A stretch of DNA of 64,000 bases from Sanguibacter gelidistatuariae (GCF_900096585.1 NZ_FMYH01000007.1:1-64000), one strand, 5' to 3'. Positions 35,845 to 45,636 are shown, counted from the first letter of the stretch. Numbers and translations: made by a program. The notes: generated by a model not told the origin, from the letters alone.

Positions 35845-35856
35845 GAAATCGATTTC
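35845..35856. promoter_or_regulatory. LacI-type operator 6
   Basis: GAAATCGATTTC, a perfect palindrome, 116 bp upstream of the ABC-transporter substrate-binding protein gene. Confidence 0.78.
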
Positions 35857-35971
35857 GACTACCGTGGTGCCGGGTCGAGGGTGGCAGCGTAGCGAGCGCC
35901 CTCGAAGGGGTGGCCGAATTCCGCGGCCGCAGCGATGGCTCAGAGACGAGTCAGTTCCTGAGGAGGGACAC

Positions 35972-37342
35972 ATGAAGAGCAAGACAACACGAATGCGTAA
36001 GGCATCAGCCTTCGCCGCGAGCGTCGTGGGAATGTCCATGGTTCTCGCAGCATGCGGCTCGAGCACCCCCGGAGAGTCGGCGAAGACCGACGGCGGGGAC
36101 GGGTCGGCGACGACCATCGAGTTCTGGCACAGGACGTTCACTCCGGTCGAGAACGAGTGGTACGCGCAGGTCGTCAAGGACTTCAACGCCTCTCAGTCAG
36201 CGATCAAGGTCGTGGACACCGAGGTTCCCGCGGATACGTGGGACCAGAAGATGAAGGCAGCACAAGCTGCGGGCAAGGCCCCCGACGTCTACACCTACAG
36301 TGGAGCGCTCGTCGAGCAGGTGGATGCGGGCCAGTTCCACGCCCTCGAAGGGATCGTCCCGCAGGACAAACTCGACGAGATACTGCCCTCTGCGCAGTCG
36401 ATCTCGCAGGTCGACGGCAGCTACTACGCTTACCCGCTCCTCCTGGAGCCCCAGGCAGTCCTGTTCTGGAACAAGGACATGCTTGACGCTGCCGGGGTCG
36501 ACTCGACCAAGGCTCCCGCGACGTGGGACGACCTCTACGCCGCCTGCGCGAAGATCGTGCCGACCCTCTCCGAGGGGCAGTACTGCATCTCGCCCGCCGC
36601 CGACGCGGTGACCCTAGCCTGGGCGTCAGCCGGTCAGCAGTACAACGCCGCGGGGCACCTCGCCCTCACACAGGACTGGACTGCGCCGGACATTGACAAC
36701 CAGGGCTACCGCGACATCATGGGCTTCTACAAGGAGCTCTACGACCAGGGGTACATGCCGAAGCAGCCGCTCGGGTCCTACCTCGAGGCGAAGGACTACG
36801 GCGAGAAGAAGGTCGCCTTCAAGGTCTCCGGCTCGTGGATGATGTCCGAGGTCGGGTCCGACTACTCTGACCTGCTCGACGTGACAGGGCTCGGCCCGGT
36901 GCCGACGTCACCGAACGGCGACGGACGCACGACGACGACCGCCGGCAACTTCATGTGGGTCGTCGACGCCAAGTCGGACAATCCCGACGCCGCCGGAGAG
37001 TTCCTCTCTTGGGTGCTCGCGGGTGACCCCGAGGTCCTCGTCCCGTTCTTCGTCGACACGCAGTTCACCAAGTCGCCGGTGCGTCAGTCGGTCCAGGATG
37101 CTGTCGCGAAGACCGAGGCGGCAGCCGCCGCCCCGTGGTCGAGCGTCATCGTCAACGACATCGCCCCTGACGCCCACCCCGGCGCGACCTACCCGTGGGA
37201 CATCTCGCTCGCCGTCGGCACGGCGATCGAGTCGGCGATGAAGAGCGCGCAGTCGATCGACGACGCGATCGGTACAGCCTCTGGCTCGATCGACACGATC
37301 ATCCAGCGCGAGTCGCTCCCTGAGAAGGCACCGAAGCCCTAA
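35972..37342 (+). CDS. ABC sugar transporter, substrate-binding lipoprotein (family 1)
   Basis: 456 residues with a lipoprotein signal (lipobox VLAAC, Cys at residue 28), followed by an acidic linker. The mature part is an extracellular solute-binding family 1 fold: TTIEFWHRTFTPVENEWYAQ, WDQKMKAAQAAGKAPDVYTY, YPLLLEPQAVLFWNKDML, APATWDDLYAACAKI, FKVSGSWMMSEVG. The ATG follows GAGGAGGG. It is the first gene of the importer operon, under LacI-type operator 6. Substrate is likely the oligosaccharide released by the secreted DUF4185 enzyme or a similar glycan fragment. Confidence 0.9.
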   Translation: MKSKTTRMRKASAFAASVVGMSMVLAACGSSTPGESAKTDGGDGSATTIEFWHRTFTPVENEWYAQVVKDFNASQSAIKVVDTEVPADTWDQKMKAAQAAGKAPDVYTYSGALVEQVDAGQFHALEGIVPQDKLDEILPSAQSISQVDGSYYAYPLLLEPQAVLFWNKDMLDAAGVDSTKAPATWDDLYAACAKIVPTLSEGQYCISPAADAVTLAWASAGQQYNAAGHLALTQDWTAPDIDNQGYRDIMGFYKELYDQGYMPKQPLGSYLEAKDYGEKKVAFKVSGSWMMSEVGSDYSDLLDVTGLGPVPTSPNGDGRTTTTAGNFMWVVDAKSDNPDAAGEFLSWVLAGDPEVLVPFFVDTQFTKSPVRQSVQDAVAKTEAAAAAPWSSVIVNDIAPDAHPGATYPWDISLAVGTAIESAMKSAQSIDDAIGTASGSIDTIIQRESLPEKAPKP

Positions 37343-37415
37343 CCGGTCGGTCGGGCGGGGCAGTATCGCTGCTCCGCCCGACCCCGCTCGCTCGAGACAC
37401 AGGACGGACGAGGAC

Positions 37416-38387
37416 ATGACGACGAGGGAACGACCGGCCCCGCAGGCCGCGCGCGTGGAGTCCAGGAAGACGACACGCGCTGAGACCGGGAAGAAGAATG
37501 GACGGAGCAAGAACTTCGAGTATCGGGACAACAAGATCGCCTACCTCATGCTGACGCCCGTCGTCGGCCTGCTCGGCGTGTTCGTCATCTGGCCCGCGGT
37601 CTACGCCGTGATCCTGTCCTTCCAGGACTGGAGCTTCTACAAACCCGCAGTGAACGTCGGCTGGCGCAACTACATCAACGTCGCGACGGACCCGCTGTTC
37701 CTCGAGACGATCACCCGAGGGTTCAAGTTCGTCCTCATGACCGTGCCGACGATCCTCGTGTTGGCGTTCTTCTTCGCCAGCCTCGTGATGAGCGTGGGGC
37801 GCAAGGCCTCGACGACGCTCAAGGTGAGCATCTACATCCCGACGATCATCTCGGGCGTCATCGCCTCGATCCTGTTCGTGCTCATCTACGACTACTCCGG
37901 AGGGCTCCTCAATTGGGTTCTCGCTCACTTCGGCGTCGAGAACATCCCGTGGCTCGGTGACCCGGCGTGGGCGCTCCCCGCTATCGCCGTGCCCGCAGTG
38001 TGGCTCGGGCTCGGTCTGCCGGCTCTCATCATGGTTGCTGCAATGCTCGATATCCCGACGGAGTACTACGAGGCGGCCTCGATGGAGGGGGCGAATTGGT
38101 GGGAGAAGACGCGGTACATCACCCTGCCGCAGATGAAGAACGTGTCGCTATACCTCATCGTCACAGGGTTCGTCGGAGCGATCCAGCAGTTCGAGCTTCC
38201 GCTCGTCATGACTCAGGGTGGTCCGCTCTCCTCGACGACCCTGCCTAACCTATTCATCTTCAACCACTTCCGGAACGACATCAACGTCGGGTACTCGATC
38301 GCGGCGGCGCTTCTGCTGTTCGTCGTGCTCGGGACTGTCTCGGCGCTCATCTTCCGGTTCATCAACTCCGAGAGGCTGGTGGACTGA
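37416..38387 (+). CDS. ABC sugar transporter permease, MalF/UgpA type
   Basis: 323 residues with six membrane helices after a basic N-terminal extension of about 35 residues. The EAA loop reads EYYEAASMEGANWWEKTRYI followed by TLPQM, the site that contacts the ATPase. It starts with an ATG after GGACGAGGAC, 73 bp downstream of the binding-protein gene. It forms the channel with the MalG-type permease. Confidence 0.92.
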   Translation: MTTRERPAPQAARVESRKTTRAETGKKNGRSKNFEYRDNKIAYLMLTPVVGLLGVFVIWPAVYAVILSFQDWSFYKPAVNVGWRNYINVATDPLFLETITRGFKFVLMTVPTILVLAFFFASLVMSVGRKASTTLKVSIYIPTIISGVIASILFVLIYDYSGGLLNWVLAHFGVENIPWLGDPAWALPAIAVPAVWLGLGLPALIMVAAMLDIPTEYYEAASMEGANWWEKTRYITLPQMKNVSLYLIVTGFVGAIQQFELPLVMTQGGPLSSTTLPNLFIFNHFRNDINVGYSIAAALLLFVVLGTVSALIFRFINSERLVD

Positions 38388-38388
38388 C

Positions 38389-39270
38389 GTGACCGTCGCT
38401 GAGCAGACCCGTACCACTCGCAGTGCCGCCGGACGTGGGCAGCTCCGGAGCATCCGGTCGGTCCTCCTCCTGGCGGGGAAGGTCGTCGTCGCAGCAGGAT
38501 TTGTCCTCGCGGCGCTCTTCCCGCTCGCCTGGCTCGTCATCGCGGGCTTCAAGTCACGGACCGAGGTCGTCGCGACCCCGTTCCAGTTCTTCCCCGACGT
38601 GTGGCAGTGGCAGAACTACACCCACATCCTCAGCGACCCGGCATTCCTCAGGGCGATGGGGTGGACGATGCTCGGCGCCGTGCTCTTCACGGTTCTCGGG
38701 CTCGCCGTGAACTCGCTCGCGGCGTACGCGTTCGCACGGCTCAACTTCCGCTTCAAGAACGCGATGTGGATCCTCGTCATCACGACGATGTTCATCCCGG
38801 GCATGACGATCCTCCTCACGAGCTTCATCGTCGTGACGAAGCTCGCGATGCTCGACACCCTGGCGGTCCTCGTGCTGCCCGGGGCTGCAAGCGCCGCCAT
38901 GGTGTTCTTCATCCGGCAGTTCTACCTAAGCATCCCGTCGAGTCTCGAAGAGGCTGCTCAGCTTGACGGGTGCGGACGCTTCGGGATCTTCGTCAGGTTG
39001 TTCCTCCCGCTGTCGAAGCCGCCGTTTGTCGTCATGGGAATCACTGCGTTCCTCGCGTACTGGAATTCCTACGTGTGGCCGATCCTCACGATCACGAGCC
39101 CAGACCGGTTCGTCATCCAGCAGTACCTCGCGACGTTCCGGTCTGAGAGGACGACGGAGCTCGGGATGCTCATGGCAGGCTCGGTGCTCGCCGCGGCGCC
39201 GGTGGTCATCCTGTTCCTCATTTTCCAGCGGCAGATTATCGGCAACATCAAGATGGCTGGGCTCAAGTAG
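38389..39270 (+). CDS. ABC sugar transporter permease, MalG/UgpE type
   Basis: 293 residues from the GTG at 38389, one base after the stop of the MalF-type gene. Six membrane helices; the EAA loop reads LEEAAQLDGCGRFGIFVRLF followed by LPLSKPP. No ATPase gene follows: the operon ends here. The importer therefore must borrow a shared MsiK-type ATPase encoded elsewhere, as is usual for sugar importers in Actinobacteria. Confidence 0.92.
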   Translation: MTVAEQTRTTRSAAGRGQLRSIRSVLLLAGKVVVAAGFVLAALFPLAWLVIAGFKSRTEVVATPFQFFPDVWQWQNYTHILSDPAFLRAMGWTMLGAVLFTVLGLAVNSLAAYAFARLNFRFKNAMWILVITTMFIPGMTILLTSFIVVTKLAMLDTLAVLVLPGAASAAMVFFIRQFYLSIPSSLEEAAQLDGCGRFGIFVRLFLPLSKPPFVVMGITAFLAYWNSYVWPILTITSPDRFVIQQYLATFRSERTTELGMLMAGSVLAAAPVVILFLIFQRQIIGNIKMAGLK

Positions 39271-39285
39271 AGCCCCTCGGACTTG

Positions 39286-39770
39286 TGTTGGCGGCCATGG
39301 AAAACTGCCCACTGACGGCCAGGAGAAGTGCCCGTTGGTGGCCATGAGATCTGCCCACTTCTGGTTCGGAGTCCCTGCCGCTGTGCGGTGTGGGTCCCTT
39401 CCTGGGTTGTGATGACGGTGTCTAGTCGCATCGCGTTGCCCGGGAAGGGACCCTGTATGAAGTCTGACGGAGATGTCATGGAGATGCTCGCTGCTTACGA
39501 CCTGACTGGGTCGTTACGTTCTGCGGACTGACGGGCTGTTCCCATCACACGGTCGCCCGGCATGTGAAGGCACGTGATGCTGGGAAGCCGATCGATGCCC
39601 CTGTCTACCGGGGCCGGGTCACGGACGCGTTCTTAGCGAAGATCGAGGAATGAGTGGAGGCGTCCAACGGCAAGATCCGCGCCGGCAAGGCTCACGACAA
39701 GCTGGTCGCGATCGGCTATGAGGGGTCGGAGCGCTCGCCGCGGCGGGCGCTCACCTGGGTTCGGGATGCT
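39286..39770 (+). mobile_element. Truncated IS21-family insertion sequence
   Basis: The left end carries three imperfect direct repeats of about 23 bp at 39289-39360 (blocks like GGCGGCCATGGAAAACTGCCC, GACGGCCAGGAGAAGTGCCC and GGTGGCCATGAGATCTGCCC, each within about 21 bases), a typical IS21 multiple-terminal-repeat arrangement, then an 11-bp inverted repeat GGGTCCCTTCC/GGAAGGGACCC at 39392 and 39443, then the start of istA. The element is cut off after about 100 codons of istA; istB and the right end are missing. Confidence 0.75.
39457..39770 (+). pseudogene. Truncated istA transposase (IS21 family)
   Basis: Readable parts are MKSDGDVMEMLAAYDLTGSL from the ATG at 39457, then after a single-base deletion near 39530 LTGCSHHTVARHVKARDAGK and VYRGRVTDAFLAKIEE, an in-frame TGA at 39651 in place of the usual Trp, and VEASNGKIRAGKAHDKLVAI with GYEGSERSPRRAL. 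This is the N-terminal helix-turn-helix region of IstA; the DDE domain is gone. It cannot encode an active transposase. Confidence 0.82.
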
Positions 39771-39803
39771 CGCCCCTTGGGTCAACCGATTCCAGGGTGG
39801 CCT

Positions 39804-39831
39804 GGATCACCCCCGCATTTGCGGGGAAACG
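39804..39831 (+). repeat. Single isolated repeat resembling a type I-E CRISPR repeat
   Basis: GGATCACCCCCGCATTTGCG followed by GGGAAACG. The hairpin CCCCGC/GCGGGG and the GGATCA start closely match actinobacterial type I-E repeats. There is only one copy: no second repeat at a spacing of about 61 bp on either side and no cas gene in the window. It directly follows the truncated istA. Confidence 0.55.
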
Positions 39832-39872
39832 CCTCACAGTTCACTCTATCCAGGGCTGAGCATCTCCGCCCC

Positions 39873-40313
39873 CTACATCCCGGAGTGCGCCGCGCACAGA
39901 TCGGCGTTCCAGCCGGCCCACGCGGCCGCGGTGACGAACACGTCGCCGGACTCCAGAACTTGGACTACGTCGTCGCCGAGGATGAGCGCCCCGCATGGAG
40001 CACCGTCGACCGGCTGGGCGCAGCGAGCGCCGCTGACCTTGGCAAACAGGTCGCCGGCGAGCAGGGTGCCGCCCGTCACGGTCGAGATCGGGGAGACCGG
40101 GATCTCGGAGGGGACATGCTCGGCGAGTGCGAAGGACTCGTCGGTCAGGCCCGCGGTGTCGACCAGCTGGCGCACCGCATACTGGCCGGTGACCTCGGGG
40201 TAGTGGTCCTCGATCTCCTCCGCGGCGGCCTCGGGGTCTTCCCAGACACCGAGCGGCACGACGACGCCTCCGGTGAGGCGGTCGATGATGACATACAGGT
40301 CTGGGCTGGTCAT
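39873..40313 (-). CDS. Hypothetical protein with C-terminal Cys motif
   Basis: 146 residues that I do not recognise. The N-terminal half (LYVIIDRLTGGVVVPLGVWE, AAAEEIEDHYPEVTGQYAVR) looks like a small alpha/beta domain. The C-terminal half contains ARCAQPVDGAPCGALILG and ends WNADLCAAHSGM, a Cys/Cys...Cys-x2-His pattern that could form a zinc site. It starts with an ATG after a weak site, and it stands alone between the IS21 remnant and the PspC gene. Codon use is like that of its neighbours. Confidence 0.55.
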   Translation of the reverse strand: MTSPDLYVIIDRLTGGVVVPLGVWEDPEAAAEEIEDHYPEVTGQYAVRQLVDTAGLTDESFALAEHVPSEIPVSPISTVTGGTLLAGDLFAKVSGARCAQPVDGAPCGALILGDDVVQVLESGDVFVTAAAWAGWNADLCAAHSGM

Positions 40314-40518
40314 GGTGCTCCGGGGCGTGCGGGGGTGGGAAAACTTGATGAGGACGGGAATCCATCATCCCATCTCCGGGGTCGAGGCCGGCCAGCTGAG
40401 CGTCCCGGCCGCGGAACCGCCCGCGGCACCTGCCCGCCGTAGCCACCACCGCGGATCAGGGGCGAGATCAGGGTAATCACGGATGCGCGCGGGCCCCGGG
40501 AACCGCCAAGATGGACCC

Positions 40519-40818
40519 ATGAGCACGCCAGACTACGCACACATCCCGCCGCAGCCACCGACCCCGATGGAGAAGTTCTTCGCCTGGGTCCGTCGCCTCG
40601 GGCTCGCCCGTCCCACCGACCGGGTCCTCGGAGGTGTCGCCGCCGCGACCGCCCGCCGGCTCGGGATCGATGCCTGGCTGATGCGCCTGATCCTGATAGT
40701 CCTGGTGATCTTCTTCGGGCTGAGCGTGTGGTTCTACATCGCGGCCTGGATCGCCCTGCCGGACGAGCGCACCGGCAAGATCCCGCTCGAGGAGTGGATC
40801 CGCCCGTCGGGTCGTTGA
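40519..40818 (+). CDS. PspC domain membrane protein
   Basis: 99 residues from the ATG at 40519. After a 35-residue Pro-rich N-terminus, a PspC domain follows: LARPTDRVLGGVAAATARRL with GIDAWLMRLILIVLVIFFGL and a second hydrophobic segment ending YIAAWIALPDE. PspC proteins are phage-shock or envelope-stress partners at the membrane. A single domain without the signalling extension of larger actinobacterial PspC proteins. It is convergent with the serine hydrolase gene. Confidence 0.85.
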   Translation: MSTPDYAHIPPQPPTPMEKFFAWVRRLGLARPTDRVLGGVAAATARRLGIDAWLMRLILIVLVIFFGLSVWFYIAAWIALPDERTGKIPLEEWIRPSGR

Positions 40819-40871
40819 CCCCACCGGAGCGGGGCAACCCGCCGTCGGGCGAGGGCAGCCCAGCCGCGCGC

Positions 40872-42251
40872 CTACTCGCCAGCCGCCCACTCCGGCGCCG
40901 CGAGCAGGCGGAGGTCGTCGCTGCGCAACGGCGGGACGTGCCAGCGCACCTCGACGACCGAGCTGCCGGGCAGCGCCCGCAGGAGCATCCGGTGCGGTGA
41001 GCTGGTGACGACGGCCGTCGCCTCCCACCCGCCGTCACCGGTAGCGCGCCCCTGAGCCGCGATGGGGAGGACCGACGACCCGACCGGGACCAGGGTCCGT
41101 CGCCAGTCGTCGGAACCGACCCCGAAGCTCAGGCCGTCGACGTCGACCGTCCATCCGGCGCCGTCGGGACGCATCGTCCCGTGAGCGAAGGGCGTGTTCG
41201 ACGATGCCGGGGCTAGCGGGATCTCGGCCCGCGCCAGCTCCTGCGCGAGGGCTGCCTGGGCCGGCGCGTCCTCGGCGAGAGAGGCGGGTGCCAGTGCGGG
41301 CAGGAGCGTCTCCCACACGGCGTCGAGCTCAGCCTGCAGGTCATCGGTCGCGCTCGTGAGCGCGACGACGAGCCCCTCGTCGGGCAGGACGAGGCAGAGC
41401 TGGCCGCACGCGCCGTCGGCCCGGAATCCGTGCCTGCTGCGCCACATCAGGAAGCCGTAGCCCTGCTGCCAGTCCGGGGGCGAGGGGCGCGGCGAGGTGG
41501 GGATGTGCACGGAACTTGCGAGGTCGACCCAGCCCTCCGGGAGCACGCGGGCCCCGCCGAAGGAACCTCCGTCGAGCAAGGTCTGCCCGAGCGCGAGGAT
41601 GTCGCCGACCCGGGCGTGCAGACCCGTGAAACCGAGGTCGGCCTCACCCGCCTGGGTCCACCAGCGCGGGCCGATCCCGAGCGGCTCGAAAAGCCTCGGG
41701 CGCAGGTACTCCCCGACTCTCTGGCCGGTCAGCCGGGTGATCGCGGCGGAGAGCAGGAACGGACCCGACTGGTTGTACGTGAAGACCGTGCCGGGCTCAT
41801 GCTCGGGTTCCCTCGCGAGCAGGCCGGCGACGGGGTCGGGACCGAAGATCGGCTCCACCAGGTCTTCCTCATGACCGGTCGCCATGGAGAGCAGGTCCCG
41901 AACCCGCATCTGCGCGGACCGGCCGGGAGCCTCGACCTCGGGGAAGTACTGGGCGATCGGGGCGTCGAGGTCCATCAGCCCCTCCTCGACCGCGAAGGCA
42001 ACGGCGGCCGCGAGGAAGGTCTTTGACAACGAGTACACGAGCGTCGCGTCCTCGAGCCGGTACGGGGCCCACGCACCCCGCGCGACGACGCGCCCGTGCC
42101 GGGCGACAGCGAGGGCATGCGGGTCGGACTCGAGCCGTTCGAGACGCTCGACCAGCGCCGAGAGCGCGCCGGACGGGATGCCCATGCTCTCCGGGGTCGC
42201 CGCGGGCAGGGACATCGGTCGAGCGGCGCGCGTGGCGCTGACGTCAGGCAT
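40872..42251 (-). CDS. Serine hydrolase of the beta-lactamase/class C (PBP4-like) family
   Basis: 459 residues. The SxxK motif is in LVYSLSKTFLAAAVAFAVEE (catalytic Ser and Lys), the YxN motif in FTYNQSGPFLLSAA, and the third motif region is HGFRADGACGQLCLVLPDEG. No signal peptide is evident at the chosen start, so it may be cytoplasmic. The C-terminal about 110 residues form an extra beta-rich domain. Members are esterases, D-aminopeptidases or carboxypeptidases; the substrate is not readable. The start ATG at 42251 may be replaced by ATG 42215 (MSLPAATPESMGIP), which begins closer to the conserved region. Confidence 0.85.
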   Translation of the reverse strand: MPDVSATRAARPMSLPAATPESMGIPSGALSALVERLERLESDPHALAVARHGRVVARGAWAPYRLEDATLVYSLSKTFLAAAVAFAVEEGLMDLDAPIAQYFPEVEAPGRSAQMRVRDLLSMATGHEEDLVEPIFGPDPVAGLLAREPEHEPGTVFTYNQSGPFLLSAAITRLTGQRVGEYLRPRLFEPLGIGPRWWTQAGEADLGFTGLHARVGDILALGQTLLDGGSFGGARVLPEGWVDLASSVHIPTSPRPSPPDWQQGYGFLMWRSRHGFRADGACGQLCLVLPDEGLVVALTSATDDLQAELDAVWETLLPALAPASLAEDAPAQAALAQELARAEIPLAPASSNTPFAHGTMRPDGAGWTVDVDGLSFGVGSDDWRRTLVPVGSSVLPIAAQGRATGDGGWEATAVVTSSPHRMLLRALPGSSVVEVRWHVPPLRSDDLRLLAAPEWAAGE

Positions 42252-42407
42252 GGTGCCAACCTAGCAACGTCGCCCAGCTGCCGGATCAGAGCCGATGACC
42301 GTGACCAAGGCCCTGCCCGCGCGTGCTGGGACCGACTACCCTCAGGAAAGGTCGTGTCCCTCTGTTCGGCGCGCCCTCTCCTGATCCGACTTGAAGGGTG
42401 ACGCCCC

Positions 42408-44066
<1,659 letters not shown>

Positions 44067-44187
44067 CCGGGACACTTTTTGATCGCGGCTCGCGCGGGGC
44101 GATGACCTGGTCGGTCACCGCCCCGCCGTGCGTCAATCGGGCCGGAGGTCCCAGAGGCATCCAGCGAGGCGCTGGCACCATGGCGGC

Positions 44188-45174
44188 ATGGATCCTGTGA
44201 TGCCCCGACAGGCGGCCGGGTCGACCACCGGGCCGCCGAACCGGCAGGCGTCCGGGCAATCCAGGCCGACGGCCAGACCGCCCGCCAGGCCGACAGGCCG
44301 CCCGCGGCCCAAGCGCCGCCGGTCTCCTGGCTGGGTCCCCGACCAGCACGGCGCGTGGGCCATGCTCGTCGTCCCGTTTGTCGTCGGGATGCTGGCCGCC
44401 GGCCCCGCGCCGGTGCACCTGCCGCTCGCCGTGCTGTGGGTGGTGGGCTACTTCGACTTCTACGCCGTCGGGCTGTGGCTGAAGTCGCGGCGGAAGACGA
44501 GATACGTCCCGCCCGTGCGCGCCTACTCGATCGCGCTCGTTGTCCCCGCGGCCGCCGTGCTCGCGCTACGACCCGGGCTCGTGGTGTGGGCGCCGGCCTT
44601 CGCACCGCTCGTCGTGATCAGCCTGTGGTGCTCCCACCGGCGCCGCGACCGGTCGCTGCTCAACGACGCCACCACGGTCCTGGCAGCCTGCCTCATGCTC
44701 CCCGTCGCCTTCTTCGCGGGCATCCCGGCGCCCGCCCTACCCGGATCCACCCCAGCTGGCTCCGTCCTACCTGGATCGGCGCTGCCCGGATCTACGCTGT
44801 CCGACGCCGGTGGTTGGCTAGGGCAGGCCGGTCCAGCCAACTGGCCCCAGGTCTGGGTGGCGACCGCCCTCGTCCTGGTCTACTTCTTCGGGACGGTTCT
44901 CTACGTCAAGACCCTCATCCGCCGACGCGGGGACCGCGGGTTCTTGGCAGTGTCGGTGGGTTACCACGCCGTCGTGACGGTGGCTGCGGCGGGGCTGACG
45001 GCCGCCGTCGGGCAGGCATGGGGGCCCGTTGTGGTCGTGTTCGCCCTGCTCGCCGCGCGATCGTGGTGGGTCCCGCGGACCGCGGCCAAGCCCATCCAGT
45101 TCGGCCTCGGTGAGTTCGCAGCGTCGGTCGTGGTCGGCGCACTGGCCCTCGGGGTCGTCGGACTCCTCGGCTGA
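44188..45174 (+). CDS. YwiC-like integral membrane protein
   Basis: 328 residues. A Pro/Arg-rich N-terminus of about 50 residues precedes the YwiC-like family start WVPDQHGAWAMLVVPFVVGM and about eight to ten membrane helices. A 25-residue Pro/Gly/Ser-rich insert with degenerate PGS repeats (PGSTPAGSVLPGSALPGS) lies between helices in the middle; it looks like a recent low-complexity expansion. Function unknown. The ATG at 44188 is favoured over the upstream frame by a GGC-rich but weak site. Confidence 0.78.
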   Translation: MDPVMPRQAAGSTTGPPNRQASGQSRPTARPPARPTGRPRPKRRRSPGWVPDQHGAWAMLVVPFVVGMLAAGPAPVHLPLAVLWVVGYFDFYAVGLWLKSRRKTRYVPPVRAYSIALVVPAAAVLALRPGLVVWAPAFAPLVVISLWCSHRRRDRSLLNDATTVLAACLMLPVAFFAGIPAPALPGSTPAGSVLPGSALPGSTLSDAGGWLGQAGPANWPQVWVATALVLVYFFGTVLYVKTLIRRRGDRGFLAVSVGYHAVVTVAAAGLTAAVGQAWGPVVVVFALLAARSWWVPRTAAKPIQFGLGEFAASVVVGALALGVVGLLG

Positions 45175-45224
45175 CCCCGCCCGCCGTCAACCCGCGCACC
45201 GTATAGGGCTGGGGCCGGGGGGGA

Positions 45225-45464
45225 CTACTTTTTGGCGCGGTGCTTGCGGCTCGTGCGGAAGGATCCGGCGACGACACCGAGGAAGAAGAGGATCGCGAGC
45301 AGGAGCCACGTCGGGGTGGTGAGGGTCATCCAGAACAGGTGGACGCGGAGATCGCCTGTGTTCTGCAGGACGAAGACTGCGACGAGAACGACGATGAGGA
45401 TCCCCAGCCAGCGCTGCTTGAGGAAGACGGCCAGCGAGCTCTGCGTAGGGGTCGGTTCAGACAT
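45225..45464 (-). CDS. LapA-domain small membrane protein
   Basis: 79 residues from the ATG at 45464 (GGAGGA nine bases upstream). Two hydrophobic segments, WLGILIVVLVAVFVLQNTGD and TWLLLAILFFLGVVAGSF, with the QNTGDLRVHLFW junction typical of LapA/YciS-like domains (DUF1049), and a basic C-terminus RTSRKHRAKK. Role in Actinobacteria unknown. Convergent with the YwiC-like gene and divergent from clpC. Confidence 0.85.
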   Translation of the reverse strand: MSEPTPTQSSLAVFLKQRWLGILIVVLVAVFVLQNTGDLRVHLFWMTLTTPTWLLLAILFFLGVVAGSFRTSRKHRAKK

Positions 45465-45622
45465 GGGAGTTCCTCCGGGGTGGTGATCGGTCGAGGGGCC
45501 CCGATCCGTTGCCCAATTCATACCAAACTTGGCCGCCGCGCGCCGCGGATCCGGCCGCGCCACGCCGTCGGGCAGGCGCGAGCGGGTCGCGCGCGGAGCC
45601 GGAGTGAGGGGACCAGTCTTCA

Positions 45623-45636
45623 CGCCTGCGGCGAAC
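45623..45636. promoter_or_regulatory. Candidate ClgR box upstream of clpC
   Basis: The minus-strand sequence GTTCGC-CGCAG-GCG matches the GTTCGC-N5-GCG consensus described for ClgR in Streptomyces. It lies about 100 bp upstream of the clpC start. ClgR activates clp genes under proteotoxic stress. Confidence 0.5.

Noticed and set aside
22665-39850. Prophage or integrative element covering the accessory region
   Set aside because: There is no integrase, phage structural gene, tRNA-associated direct repeat or origin. The only mobile-element trace is the truncated IS21 element.
39700-39900. Possible CRISPR array
   Set aside because: Only one repeat copy is present; positions 61 bp on either side hold istA and the next gene. 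It is reported only as an isolated repeat.
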